Origin: Saprospiraceae bacterium
Lineage (GTDB): Bacteria > Bacteroidota > Bacteroidia > Chitinophagales > Saprospiraceae
NCBI GenBank assembly: GCA_028285545.1
Contig: JANQPA010000098.1
Coordinates: 16,198-80,197 of the forward strand
Direction: 5' to 3'
Length of the DNA stretch: 64,000 nucleotides
Of the stretch, positions 17,043 through 26,469 are shown piece by piece. The position numbers were made by a program, and so were the translations under genes. Within the stretch, counting starts at the first letter, position 1; each line of letters begins with the position of its first letter. The notes beneath the pieces were generated by a model. The model was not told where the DNA came from and did not search any database. It was given only the letters and a program-made list of their open reading frames with translations.

Positions 17043-18499
17043 TAATACTCCAACACCCTTTCAAAATATTCTTTCCCAAGGAGTTCTACTCTATTCAATA
17101 ATTCAATTAGGTCTTCTTGTTCAGAAAAAGGACTGGTAAAGGTACATCTCAACCACAATTTTCCATTCAGGTTGGTTTTTACGATATAAAAAGCACCGTC
17201 CTCCAGCAGAGATTGTCTAATATGGTCGTTTAATGCATTTAATTTTTCAAGGGATGATTCTATCTCAGGAACATATCTAAAACATACAATATTACACTCA
17301 GGATTTGTTGCAAGTTCAAAGTTTGGTTTTTGTCGGATTAACTCACCAAAAGTAATGCCAATATCCAATACTTTAGTCACAAACTCTTCCCACAATTCTA
17401 GTCCATAAGTTTTTAGGATGGCATAAACTTTCAAACTAAGCATCAATTTAGTGCATTCAAAAGTTCTTTTTGCCAGATTAAACCATTCCTGATTTTCTTC
17501 CTGACTCCATAAATATTGCGCTCTTTGAGCAAAGGTTTTAAAGGAATCTTTTTTTCTTCTAAAAACCAGGGCCGTTGTAATAGATGGCGTCAAGAGCATC
17601 TTATGAAAATCCATGACTAAAGAATCCGCCTGATCAATGCCCTTTACCAAAAAATTATATTTCCTTGAAAAAGCAGTAGCTGCTCCATGTGCTCCATCAA
17701 CATGAAACCAAAGATTATTTTTTTGACAAAATGAAGCAATGGCTTCCAGGTCATCAAAGGCTCCGGTTGAAGTAGAACAGGCACTCCCCACCACTGCAAT
17801 CACCTGTCTTCCTTCCTTTTGAGCGGATTCAAAATATTCTGGCAATAAATCTGTCCGAATTTGAAACTGTTCATTACAGGGAATTTTGATAATTCCACCT
17901 TCTCCCCAACCCATAATTCTTACCGCCCGATCTACACAATAATGAGCTTGTTCAGAGACCATCAAAGCAAGTTTATTTCCCCCACCTTCTTTCCAAATAT
18001 TTTCCCCCACCTTTACACTTCTGGCACATAATAAAGCTGTGAGATTACCCAAGGTTCCTCCTGAAGTTAATATCCCACCAGCTTCCTGCCCCATCTTCAT
18101 TTGCTTTGCCACCATATCGACCACCATCTTCTCCACGGTAGTAGAGGCCATACCCATTTCATAAACGCCCATCCCATTGTTTAAAAAATCGCCTAAAAAA
18201 CCTGCCAGCGCTGCTATCGGGACAGGCGGGCTAATCTGGTGTCCCATATATTGGGGATGATGAACATGAACAGAGTTCTCAAGAAAGGCTTTAAAAATGG
18301 CTATCCAATCCATGTTATCATCTTTTTCAAGGTGGGTCCTCCAAAAGTTTAGCGATTGGGAAGGAGTCTTCCATTTAATAGCTGGAATCGAGGATTTATT
18401 TTGCTGAACTTGCTGAAGATAATCCGCCAATAGGTTGACCAATTCATGGCCTTGCTGGCGAAATGTTTCTGGATCGTATGCTTGGTGCAGTGTATTCAA
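17042..18499 (-). CDS. PLP-dependent group II amino-acid decarboxylase
   Basis: A fold-type I PLP enzyme of 485 residues in the group that contains aromatic-amino-acid and diaminobutyrate decarboxylases. Visible marks: HHPQYMGHQISPPVP near 80, TSGGTLGNLTALLCAR near 145, the PLP aspartate region WFHVDGAHGAA near 260 and the Schiff-base lysine segment SLVMDFHKMLLTP near 295. The substrate cannot be read from the sequence; glutamate, aspartate, aromatic amino acids and diaminobutyrate are all possible. It stands alone between an inverted array at its 3' end and another at its 5' end (18543-18670). Confidence 0.85.
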   Translation of the reverse strand: MNTLHQAYDPETFRQQGHELVNLLADYLQQVQQNKSSIPAIKWKTPSQSLNFWRTHLEKDDNMDWIAIFKAFLENSVHVHHPQYMGHQISPPVPIAALAGFLGDFLNNGMGVYEMGMASTTVEKMVVDMVAKQMKMGQEAGGILTSGGTLGNLTALLCARSVKVGENIWKEGGGNKLALMVSEQAHYCVDRAVRIMGWGEGGIIKIPCNEQFQIRTDLLPEYFESAQKEGRQVIAVVGSACSTSTGAFDDLEAIASFCQKNNLWFHVDGAHGAATAFSRKYNFLVKGIDQADSLVMDFHKMLLTPSITTALVFRRKKDSFKTFAQRAQYLWSQEENQEWFNLAKRTFECTKLMLSLKVYAILKTYGLELWEEFVTKVLDIGITFGELIRQKPNFELATNPECNIVCFRYVPEIESSLEKLNALNDHIRQSLLEDGAFYIVKTNLNGKLWLRCTFTSPFSEQEDLIELLNRVELLGKEYFERVLEY

Positions 18500-18542
18500 T
18501 ATAATTGTTTTTGTTAGGTTTTAGTAGTCTGGTAGTATAGTA

Positions 18543-18670
18543 GTCTGGTGGTCTGGTAATTTAGTTTTATAGGAATATCTATTATCTCTTACTACTTCTG
18601 GATTTTTCTTTATTGTGAACCAAGGTTTTCAATAAAAAAAAACCATAACCATATTACCAGACTACCAGAC
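18543..18670. repeat. inverted word array (AGTCTGGT)
   Basis: The 18-nt stretch 18543-18560 (GTCTGGTGGTCTGGTAAT) pairs with 18653-18670 with one mismatch that would be a G-U pair in RNA; more copies of TAGTCTGGTAG precede it. It occupies the divergent space between the decarboxylase and the sigma factor gene, which otherwise shows no gene. Confidence 0.85.
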
Positions 18671-18785
18671 CACTATAACAGAAAGCCCAAATTTAGTCAA
18701 AAGCAATTGATAAATTTTGCTAAAAAAAATGTTACTTTTCACCAATCTGTCGTTATGCTGATAAAAGAAGGCGAAAAAACGGCAG

Positions 18786-19403
18786 ATGTTAATGAATTTG
18801 CAAACAAAAAGTATTACTGCTAAAAATGCCCGAATGAACCACTCGAATAAAATGTCGGCTCAGGCCATTGAAGCTGAGTGGGTGGAGATTCAGGCTGCGC
18901 AAGATGATCCTGCCTTGTTTCGCCCGCTCTATGATCGTTATTTTGAATCCATTTTCCGATTTATTTATCGCCGTACTGCCGATGAAGCCCTAACTAGTGA
19001 CATCTGCTCAAGAGTTTTTTTGAAAGCCCTTCAAAAGATTAGAGGATATACTTTTCAAGGAGTACCCTTTTCTTCCTGGCTATACCGGCTGGCAAGTAAT
19101 GAGGTTGCCCAATATTACCGGCAACAAAAGAAGCAAAGAGTCATCAGTATTGATGATGCACATATTAACAGTATTATTGATCAAGAAGACCCTGAAGATC
19201 AGAGTTTTCTAATACAGAGAATGATTGAGGCATTAAAACAGTTAAAAGAGAAAGATCTTATCCTGATAGAGCTTCGTTTTTTTGAAGAACGACCTTTTAA
19301 GGAGATCGCAGAAATTACGGAAATCACCGAGAGTAATGCAAAAATGAAAACGTACAGAGCTTTAGAAAAACTCAAAAAATTAATGAGCAATGATGGAGAA
19401 TAA
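18786..19403 (+). CDS. ECF-type RNA polymerase sigma factor
   Basis: A 205-residue sigma-70 family protein with region 2 (YDRYFESIFRFIYRRT to SDICSRVFLKALQ, about 48-90) and region 4 (LIELRFFEERPFKEIAEI to NAKMKTYRALEKLKKLM, about 157-200), and no regions 1 or 3, which is the extracytoplasmic-function layout. Starts at Met17 or Met23 are possible, since the first 20 residues are not conserved-looking. The gene 33 bp downstream encodes a membrane protein with a cytosolic N-terminus, probably its regulator. The target regulon is unknown. Confidence 0.88.
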   Translation: MLMNLQTKSITAKNARMNHSNKMSAQAIEAEWVEIQAAQDDPALFRPLYDRYFESIFRFIYRRTADEALTSDICSRVFLKALQKIRGYTFQGVPFSSWLYRLASNEVAQYYRQQKKQRVISIDDAHINSIIDQEDPEDQSFLIQRMIEALKQLKEKDLILIELRFFEERPFKEIAEITEITESNAKMKTYRALEKLKKLMSNDGE

Positions 19404-19436
19404 ATACTGTACCTCTTCTAATGCAAAACTTCGAGT

Positions 19437-21161
19437 ATGAGCAAAAACTACAAAATAATTGTCAATCCCAAACCGCCTGATTCAGATACTATTAATCAGC
19501 ATCGGGATTTTGATACCTTACTATCTAATTATAAGGTAGCTAAAAGAAAAAAAGGAAGGCTGAGAGTGATGTACTCCTCTACTGCTATTGCAGCTTCTAT
19601 TTTATTTCTTGTTGCTTTCTTTGTTCTTAACAGAGGTAGCAATACTTTGCAATACGAAAAAGCTGCACAGGCCTATTTTGCGAGTCAGGATTTCATTAAG
19701 CCCCCAATAAAAGATATTCAACTCCCAATCAGTCAAATCACCGTTGAGGCTTCTCAAGGAGATACCCTGAATTTTGGTTCTGGTTCTCAAATTATTATCC
19801 CTTCCAGAGCATTTGTAGATCAAAATGGTCAGGAAATCTCCGGAGAGGTAGATATTCAATTTCGTGAGATGCACGACTTTGTTGATTTCTTCATTTCTGG
19901 AATCCCAATGCATTATGATTCTAATGGTGTTCGCTATCAATTAGAATCAGCAGGAATGATTGAAATCCTTGGTTTTCAGAATGGTCAAAAGGTAGAATTA
20001 GCTCAAAATAAAAATATTCAGGTGGAATTGGTATCCAGAGTCCAAATGCCCAGAGTAAATACGACTCCTCCTAAATATAATATTTATCACCTTAATGTAG
20101 CTGACAGAAAATGGGACTACTCCAGCATCGACAGGATACAACTGATTGCTGAGGAAAATCCTTCTGATCAAACTTTCTTTGACCAGCTAAAGTCAAATTT
20201 CCAGGCCGTAATTAATCAAATTGAACAAAATAATCGTTCAAATTTGGCAGCCCTTGAATCTCTTCACCCAATGCCTGAAGAACCAATCAAACCTGTTGAA
20301 GAGCAGCAAGGAGCCCCAACCATAGAATTAGATTTTCTGGATGATATTCAAGAGCTTGATTTTTATGAGGGTACTCAAGATAAGCTGGAAAAAATACGTG
20401 CAACATATAATGGTGTGATCTTCCAAATAGCTCCAAATAGTCCACCCATTAATCTGGAACAATTTGGAAAAACATGGCAAGGTGCCCGAATTCAATCCAT
20501 CAATGAAACCGAATTTGAAATAACTCTTTTAGGTGATGAGGATAGTGTTGTTCTACGGGTAATTCCCGTCCTTGGTGGTGACGGATTTCAAGCGGCCATG
20601 GAATTATACCAAACCCAACTTGAAAGCTATAATCAGGCCATCCAAGTCAGGAATTCCAGGATACAAAGTAAAAGAGACAGTCTATCGCAAATAAAAGAAG
20701 CTTTAATAGAAAAAGAGAAACTTCAGTTTGAAAGCAGCGTTCAGGATATGATCAATGAAGGAAGGATTAATCCTGATGAAATGGGAACTTTCAAAATAAT
20801 TAATCGCTTCACCATCAATAAATTTGGCGTGTGGAATTGTGATCGTCCCGTTGCTCCTACTGCTGATCCCAGTATGATAAAATTGGTGGATCAAAATGGG
20901 AGAACAATCAAAGGAAAAACAACCTTTATTGCCAATAAAAAACAAAATACGGTTTATCAATATCTGGCAACCAACAAAACCCCCATCTCACTGATGGAAG
21001 ATGCCGAATCAATAATTTGGGTGGTTGATGAAAATAATAAATTAGCCATTCTGAAAACCCTAGGCAGACAAGTCACTTCCTCAAAAGATGAAATTCGACT
21101 GGAAGTATTAAGTGAAGAAATTGTAGATGAAGCTGGGTTAAGAGAGGTTTTGTTTTTCTAA
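19437..21161 (+). CDS. single-span membrane protein, probable partner of the ECF sigma factor
   Basis: The 574-residue protein has a short basic cytosolic N-terminus (about 43 residues), one membrane helix about 46-65 (STAIAASILFLVAFFVL) and a large outer domain. That domain begins with an adhesion/regulatory-like segment (LNFGSGSQIIIPSRAFVDQ) and includes a long helical stretch rich in E and Q (about 395-455). I do not recognise a named family. Position directly after an ECF sigma gene and the topology suggest an anti-sigma or sensor role; this is inference. Its stop codon is 2 bp from a miniature element (21164-21321). Confidence 0.65.
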   Translation: MSKNYKIIVNPKPPDSDTINQHRDFDTLLSNYKVAKRKKGRLRVMYSSTAIAASILFLVAFFVLNRGSNTLQYEKAAQAYFASQDFIKPPIKDIQLPISQITVEASQGDTLNFGSGSQIIIPSRAFVDQNGQEISGEVDIQFREMHDFVDFFISGIPMHYDSNGVRYQLESAGMIEILGFQNGQKVELAQNKNIQVELVSRVQMPRVNTTPPKYNIYHLNVADRKWDYSSIDRIQLIAEENPSDQTFFDQLKSNFQAVINQIEQNNRSNLAALESLHPMPEEPIKPVEEQQGAPTIELDFLDDIQELDFYEGTQDKLEKIRATYNGVIFQIAPNSPPINLEQFGKTWQGARIQSINETEFEITLLGDEDSVVLRVIPVLGGDGFQAAMELYQTQLESYNQAIQVRNSRIQSKRDSLSQIKEALIEKEKLQFESSVQDMINEGRINPDEMGTFKIINRFTINKFGVWNCDRPVAPTADPSMIKLVDQNGRTIKGKTTFIANKKQNTVYQYLATNKTPISLMEDAESIIWVVDENNKLAILKTLGRQVTSSKDEIRLEVLSEEIVDEAGLREVLFF

Positions 21162-21163
21162 TT

Positions 21164-21321
21164 GAGGCTGTCTCAAAAGACCTTCGGCCTTTTTCGCCAG
21201 CCAATATTATTTCTTTGAGAGAGTTTTTTTAAGAAAAAATTTCATTTTTTCTTAAAAAAACTCTCTCAAAAAGAAAATTATTTGGCGACTCAGAACGAGG
21301 AACGAGTTATGAGACGCCCTC
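21164..21321. mobile_element. miniature element 1 with IS1182-like ends
   Basis: The 158-bp element starts GAGGCTGTCTCA and ends, on the other strand, GAGGGCGTCTCATAA, close to the ends of the IS at 8125-9864. It has no coding capacity. Its centre (21215-21269) is a perfect hairpin with 26-bp arms and a 3-nt loop. The sub-terminal parts match, in opposite orientation, those of the element at 30801-30975, but the central hairpin sequence is different. It fills the space between two convergent genes and touches neither stop codon. Confidence 0.85.
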
Positions 21322-21327
21322 AACTAA

Positions 21328-22398
21328 TTAATCATTCTTATATATTCCAACTACTCTTTCATTTGGCTTTGCATAACCTCTATACATTCCTTCAGAGTTA
21401 AAAGTCATGGATACATTCCCGTCTTTATCAATGGCAATAATTCCGCCACTACCTTCCGCCTTAACTAATTTATCCATTACCACTTCATCAGCAGCTTCCT
21501 GTAGGCTAACGCTCTTATATTCCATTATAGCTGAAATATCATGAGCTACCGTATAGCGAATAAAAAATTCCCCATGTCCAGTGGCTGATACCCCACAAGA
21601 ATTATTTTTGGCATAAGTTCCCGATCCGATAATAGGCACATCCCCTACTCTACCATATCGCTTATTGGTCATACCTCCAGTTGAGGTTCCCGCTACTATA
21701 TTCCCATTATTATCTAGAGCCACACATCCAACGGTACCAAATTTATGGTCAGCAGTATTGTCTACATAACCTATTTCTTCTTTCTCACTTTTGAGGATCC
21801 GCTGAAGTGCTTCCCATCTTCTCTCTGTGTGGAAATACTTAGGATCGACGATTTCCAATTCTTGTTCTTTGGCAAATTGCTCAGCTCCCTTGCCGATTAG
21901 CATTACATGTTCTGATTTTTCCATAACTGCACGAGCGGCAGTAATAGGGTTTTTTACATTGGTGATACCAGCTACTGTACCAGCATTCAAAGTAGCACCA
22001 TCCATAAATGCTGCATCAAGTTCATTTTTGCCATCATGAGTAAAGACGGCCCCCTTTCCTGCATTAAATAATGGAGTATCTTCGAGATACATTATGGTCT
22101 TCTCAACAGCATCGGCAGCCGAACCTCCCTCTTTTAAGATGTTTTCACCAATATTGAGGGCTTCATTTAAGGCATTCCGATAATCCTTCTCCATCTCATC
22201 CGTCATATTTTCTTTACGAATAGTACCGGCACCTCCATGAATTACAATAGCATATGCAGGTCTTTCAACTTGCTGTTCGTCAGAAGTTTCGGCCGATGTT
22301 GAATCTTCAGTTGGAGTGGACTCACTATTTTCCTGACAAGAAAAAAACATAAAGGAAATCAACATTATTATTCCCGTATAATTGAGTACTCTTTTCAT
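21328..22398 (-). CDS. isoaspartyl peptidase/L-asparaginase-type Ntn hydrolase (lipoprotein)
   Basis: Plant-type asparaginase of the N-terminal-nucleophile class, 356 residues, cleaved autocatalytically into two chains. Family marks are AIVIHGGAGTI near residue 50, the segment NAGKGAVFTHDGKNELDAAFMDG, and the nucleophile Thr in HKFGTVGCVALD, which would start the beta chain, followed by TSTGGMTNK. The N-terminus MKRVLNYTGIIMLISFMFFSC is a lipoprotein signal with its Cys, so the enzyme should be anchored in the periplasm or at the outer membrane. It would hydrolyse isoaspartyl dipeptides or asparagine; the preference cannot be told. Confidence 0.9.
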   Translation of the reverse strand: MKRVLNYTGIIMLISFMFFSCQENSESTPTEDSTSAETSDEQQVERPAYAIVIHGGAGTIRKENMTDEMEKDYRNALNEALNIGENILKEGGSAADAVEKTIMYLEDTPLFNAGKGAVFTHDGKNELDAAFMDGATLNAGTVAGITNVKNPITAARAVMEKSEHVMLIGKGAEQFAKEQELEIVDPKYFHTERRWEALQRILKSEKEEIGYVDNTADHKFGTVGCVALDNNGNIVAGTSTGGMTNKRYGRVGDVPIIGSGTYAKNNSCGVSATGHGEFFIRYTVAHDISAIMEYKSVSLQEAADEVVMDKLVKAEGSGGIIAIDKDGNVSMTFNSEGMYRGYAKPNERVVGIYKND

Positions 22399-22790
22399 AA
22401 AAAGAATTTTAATATAAAAATTAAAGGATTGAAAAAATTGAGGAGTTTCTCATCCTCAAAATGAATTGAATAGCCAATCAAATTTAAGAATTATTCTCAA
22501 TTGTGTTCATAAACTTCTATCTTCGTACAATGTTTAAACATTATTTATGTCTTTCTTGAAACAATAGTACCTGAGAGTCAGAATAAAAACATTTTCAGAT
22601 CACTAAACGATGTTTTCATTCGTTAGATAGATAGGGAAATTAGATAGACTTGCCTATTATTGATAATACATATGGAAATGTTAAAATTTCCCATTATAGG
22701 ATTTGTTATCCACAAATTATGCAGGTTAATCTAATTTTAGATGTGGTTCACATAACAAGTGCTAGTTTTGAGTAAATTAAGTAATTAATA
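22399..22790. other. 392-bp divergent intergenic region
   Basis: AT-rich space between the asparaginase-like gene (-) and sppA (+). A -7-like TAGTTTTG is at 22763-22770, 20 bp before the sppA start. One perfect DnaA-box match (TTATCCACA, 22706-22714) is present but is isolated. No gene is seen. Confidence 0.5.
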
Positions 22791-24569
22791 ATGAAACAAT
22801 TTTTCAAGTTTTTCTTTGCCTCTTGTTTGGGTTTTATAGTAGGCTCAATTATTCTTTCCGTAATTGGTCTATTAATCTTTGCAGGTGTAGCTAGTCAGGC
22901 AGAGCAAACTCCCCAGGTATATTCTAATTCTGTTCTTAGGTTAACCTTTAATGATTTTATTCCTGAACATACCAATAATATAGAATCCGCAGGTCTTGAA
23001 TTATATCCCGAAAAGAAGTTAGGTCTTCACGAAACCATCGGTACCATTAAAAATGCTACCAGAGATAATAGAATAAAAGGTATTTATTTGGAAACGGATG
23101 CCCTAATGACCGGTGGGCCAGCTTCAGCAGCTGAGCTTCGCGAAACATTAGAAGAGTTTAAGGAGAGTGGTAAGTTTATTGTGGCCTATTCAAAATATTA
23201 TACTCAGGGTGCCTACTATTTGGCTTCTGCTGCGGATGAAGTTTATATTAATCCCCTGGGAGTAATTGATTTTCGTGGTTTTGCTGCACAAATTCCTTTT
23301 TACAAAAACATGCTGGATAAGGTTGGAGTAGAAATGCAGATTTTCTATGCTGGACAATATAAAAGTGCTACTGAACCTTATCGACTAACAAAAATGAGCC
23401 CCCAAAATCGCTTTCAGGTTCGTCAATACCTTAACGGGATGTATGATAATTTCCTTGAAGATATAAGTGATTCAAGAGCTGTAGAAGTCAAAGAATTGAA
23501 AAGAGTGGCAAATAATTTCCTTGCCAGCAAACCTGATCAGGCCCTTCAACATAAGCTTGTAGATGTAGTAGGCTACAAAGATGAAGCCATGGCCTCGGTA
23601 AGAGATCGTATTGGGCTAGATAAAGATGAAAAGATCCGTTTTATCAGCTTAAGTACCTATAATAAAGCCAATCCACCCCGAAAAGGAGATTATTCCAACG
23701 GTAGAATTGCCATTGTTTATGCTGAGGGTGGTATCATAGATGGATATGGTAGCAATGGTTCCATTGGAGACAAACGCTATATGAAGGTCTTCAATGATAT
23801 TCGAAAAGATGATAGAGTCAAGGCCGTTGTTTTAAGGGTAAACTCACCAGGAGGAAGTTCTTTATCAGCTGAGAATATGCATCATGCCTTATCTCGTTTA
23901 AAAGAATCCGGTAAACCTATCGTAGTTTCCATGGGTGATTATGCTGCTTCGGCTGGTTATTATATTGCCTGCCTTGCTGATTCTATTGTTGCACAACCGA
24001 GTACCCTTACTGGCTCCATTGGTGTTTTTTCAATGATCCCCAATGCCCAGCAACTTCTTAATGATAAGTTAGGCATCAACTTTGACACGGTTGCAACCGG
24101 CGATTTTGCTGCCGGGCTGACTCCTTTTTACGATCTGACTCCAAAAGAAGAAAGGTGGTTCCAGGTAAGAACCGAAGAAATGTATGACCTTTTCCTCGGA
24201 AAAGTGGCAGAAGGTAGAAATATGACCAAGAATGAAGTACACAAAATTGCCCAAGGAAGGGTTTGGACTGGTGAAGAAGCATTAGAGATTGGTTTGGTTG
24301 ATCAACTGGGCGACTTAGATAAAGCAGTTGACATTGCAGCCCGCCTGGCTGATATGGAGGAATACCGAATAAAAGAATATCCATTTATTAAATCTCCATG
24401 GCTTGAAATTCTTGATGAACTGCAGGGTAAAAATGAAACCGATATCAAATTCCAAAGTTATCTAAAGTCTCAATGGCCTGATATTTATCCTTATTATAAT
24501 CATATCACAGCCATAAAGGATGCTAAAGGGCCTCAGGCTAGATTGCCCTTTTTTATTCCGTTTGAATAG
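22791..24569 (+). CDS. sppA: signal peptide peptidase SppA, 67-kDa type
   Basis: Membrane-anchored serine protease that degrades cleaved signal peptides. The 592 residues include an N-terminal helix (about 5-35) and two tandem ClpP-like domains. The catalytic Lys lies in the first domain (FYAGQYKSATEPYR, about 190) and the Ser in the second (YAASAGYYIACLAD, about 390), the Lys/Ser pair of the long bacterial form. Downstream motifs LTGSIGVFSM and GRVWTGEEALEIGLVDQ are typical. The gene is convergent with the FMN-reductase gene, with an inverted array in between. Confidence 0.95.
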   Translation: MKQFFKFFFASCLGFIVGSIILSVIGLLIFAGVASQAEQTPQVYSNSVLRLTFNDFIPEHTNNIESAGLELYPEKKLGLHETIGTIKNATRDNRIKGIYLETDALMTGGPASAAELRETLEEFKESGKFIVAYSKYYTQGAYYLASAADEVYINPLGVIDFRGFAAQIPFYKNMLDKVGVEMQIFYAGQYKSATEPYRLTKMSPQNRFQVRQYLNGMYDNFLEDISDSRAVEVKELKRVANNFLASKPDQALQHKLVDVVGYKDEAMASVRDRIGLDKDEKIRFISLSTYNKANPPRKGDYSNGRIAIVYAEGGIIDGYGSNGSIGDKRYMKVFNDIRKDDRVKAVVLRVNSPGGSSLSAENMHHALSRLKESGKPIVVSMGDYAASAGYYIACLADSIVAQPSTLTGSIGVFSMIPNAQQLLNDKLGINFDTVATGDFAAGLTPFYDLTPKEERWFQVRTEEMYDLFLGKVAEGRNMTKNEVHKIAQGRVWTGEEALEIGLVDQLGDLDKAVDIAARLADMEEYRIKEYPFIKSPWLEILDELQGKNETDIKFQSYLKSQWPDIYPYYNHITAIKDAKGPQARLPFFIPFE

Positions 24570-24589
24570 AAGTGTTCAAGTTAGCAAGT

Positions 24590-24625
24590 GTTCAAGTGTT
24601 CATGGATTCACGTGAACACTTGAAC
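24590..24625. repeat. inverted word array (GTTCAAGTGTTC) with a parS-like centre
   Basis: GTTCAAGTGTTCA at 24590-24602 pairs exactly with 24613-24625. The loop region contains the palindrome TTCACGTGAA (24607-24616), equal to the core of parS. More copies of the words lie on both sides (24571-24650). It separates two convergent genes. Confidence 0.8.
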
Positions 24626-24642
24626 CCGTGATAACGTGAACA

Positions 24643-25182
24643 CTAAAACTCAAGCAACTCCTTCACATGCTTTCTCATCACAGAAAGAGTGCCTTCATCA
24701 ATAATTTCATCTCCCTCCATTAAATTGTAAATACTAGAGATAGGAAGCCGGTTTGGTAAAGTAATCATCCCCAGGTGATTCAGGACAGCTACCAAGTGGT
24801 CTAAGCCTAATAAATTACCGGCTCGTCCGGATGCCACTCCTGCCAATGCTGCCTTTTTCCACTTAAAAGACTCCTTTATAGCCCTTACAGAACAGGCATC
24901 CAATAATAATTTTAAAGCACCGGGGAAACTTCCATTGTATTCTGAGGTAACGATCATAAATTTTTCGGCAGGAATTAGATATTCATCTTGAAGATTTCTG
25001 ATGCTTTCTGCCTGATTTTTCTCAACATACATTTCAGGAAAAAACCAATCATGAGGAATCTCTTCAAGGGCTAATAATTTAATTTCCTGATCGGATTCTT
25101 CAACCAACATGTCATAAAATTTCTTCGCAAATTGAAGGCATTCGCTGTTCTTTCGGTTACTACCAGAAATTACTGTTATCAT
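24643..25182 (-). CDS. NAD(P)H-dependent FMN reductase
   Basis: A flavodoxin-fold reductase of the SsuE/ArsH-like group. The fold starts at MITVISGSNRKNS, the flavin phosphate loop, and has the second flavin segment SEYNGSFPGALK, which is the family mark. The frame is open 12 codons further upstream (to 25218), but the residues MMNFGEKENGKS would precede the first strand without purpose, so I chose Met at 25180-25182. It would reduce FMN or quinones with NAD(P)H in the cytosol. The partner is unknown. Confidence 0.83.
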   Translation of the reverse strand: MITVISGSNRKNSECLQFAKKFYDMLVEESDQEIKLLALEEIPHDWFFPEMYVEKNQAESIRNLQDEYLIPAEKFMIVTSEYNGSFPGALKLLLDACSVRAIKESFKWKKAALAGVASGRAGNLLGLDHLVAVLNHLGMITLPNRLPISSIYNLMEGDEIIDEGTLSVMRKHVKELLEF

Positions 25183-25265
25183 TGATTTACCATTTTCTTT
25201 TTCTCCAAAATTCATCAATAAGCCTTTAACATCAATTTAGCCAAAAATGTTATCTTCCGGTTATT

Positions 25266-25550
25266 AGTTAGCAAGTGTTCATGTGTTCAAGTTTAGGTTA
25301 TTTTGAATTCAAGGGATTGTTTCTTATTTAAAGTGAATGTCATAAGCAATTGCCACTTCTAGTCAGGCATATCACAAATTAGGAAGATAAAACTAGTGAA
25401 ATTCCAGACAAGCGATAGGGATCACGAACTAAAAAAACCCCTAGAATCATATTCCACTTAGTATAAGATCCTCAACCTGGCAGACCTGAATACGTCAATA
25501 TGGGAACACGAGATAACGTGAGCTCTTGAACACATGAACACTTGCTAACT
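25266..25550. repeat. 26-bp perfect inverted repeat around a 233-bp loop
   Basis: 25266-25291 and 25525-25550 are exact reverse complements (arm core GCAAGTGTTCATGTGTTC). Further variants of CACGTGAAC/TTGAACAC surround the right arm. The space between is AT-rich without any recognisable gene. The whole sits in the divergent region before the metal-dependent hydrolase gene. Confidence 0.88.
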
Positions 25551-25584
25551 TGAACACATTATCCCATAAAAATAAAATTATTTC

Positions 25585-26268
25585 ATGAAGCTCACTTATT
25601 ACGGTCATGGTTGTGTATTATTAGAAACCATGGGAAAAAAATTACTTCTGGACCCATTTATTTCTCCCAATCCATTAACAGCAGGGAAAGCAGATGCTGA
25701 AAAAATAGAGGCAGATTATATTTTAATTAGCCATGGTCATGAAGATCATGTGGCCGATGTAGAGTCTATTGGCCAACGAACTGGGGCAAAAATTATTTCC
25801 AGTTACGAAATTGTCATGTACTACGGTGCTAAAGGTCTTGAAGGGCATCCTATGAACCTTGGGGGAAAATTTTCTTTTGATTTTGGAACCCTAAAATATG
25901 TAAATGCGGTTCATTCCAGTGTCTTGCCTGATGGTACCTATGGAGCCAATCCCGGAGGCTTTGTTATTTGGAATGAAGAAGGATGTATTTATCTAGCCGG
26001 AGATACAGCACTAACAATGGATATGAAACTCATTCCAATGACCTGCCCAAAATTAACAGCTGCTGTATTCCCAATTGGCGATAATTTTACCATGGGTTAT
26101 GAAGATGCAGTGCTTGCTGCAGATTTTGTTGAATGTCAACAAATCATTGGTACTCACTACGATACGTTCGGATATATAAAAATAGATCATGAACAAGCAA
26201 AAAAATCTTTTTCGGATGCCGGAAAAGAATTAATTTTGTTGCCAATAGGTGACAGCATCAACTTGTAA
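25585..26268 (+). CDS. metal-dependent hydrolase, MBL fold (UPF0173/UlaG-like)
   Basis: A 227-residue single-domain metallo-beta-lactamase-fold hydrolase of the YtkL/UPF0173 group. It begins MKLTYYGHGCVLLE, has LLLDPFISPN and the zinc motif SHGHEDHVAD (HxHxDH), then the later ligands in NAVHSS, LAGDTAL and TTHYDTF-like GTHYDTFGY. Members are widespread and mostly of unknown substrate. A structured terminator region follows at 26304-26389. Confidence 0.88.
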   Translation: MKLTYYGHGCVLLETMGKKLLLDPFISPNPLTAGKADAEKIEADYILISHGHEDHVADVESIGQRTGAKIISSYEIVMYYGAKGLEGHPMNLGGKFSFDFGTLKYVNAVHSSVLPDGTYGANPGGFVIWNEEGCIYLAGDTALTMDMKLIPMTCPKLTAAVFPIGDNFTMGYEDAVLAADFVECQQIIGTHYDTFGYIKIDHEQAKKSFSDAGKELILLPIGDSINL

Positions 26269-26303
26269 AAAAGCCTTAGATGTTTTAATTTTAGACCTGG
26301 CCT

Positions 26304-26389
26304 AAGGGATGAAGTTTTATCGTTTCCTTTTACCCATAGTCCTTATGGAAACAATATCAACAATCGGGAAGCACAAAACTTCATCCCTT
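26304..26389. terminator. long-stem intergenic hairpin before parA
   Basis: AAGGGATGAAGTTTT at 26304-26318 pairs exactly with 26375-26389; inside is a second stem (GTTTCC with GGAAAC). The outer right arm is followed by T-rich DNA, so it can terminate the hydrolase transcript. Confidence 0.65.
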
Positions 26390-26469
26390 TCATTTTTTAA
26401 ATCAAACTGTCATAATAAAATTCCAGACAGTATAATAATAAGTACAGCAGTGCTTTCAAACAACTATTT

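Noticed and set aside
22706..22714. Perfect DnaA-box match TTATCCACA near sppA
   Set aside because: A single box, without a cluster of boxes, DnaA gene or AT-rich unwinding repeats nearby, does not make an origin, even though parAB is 4 kb away.
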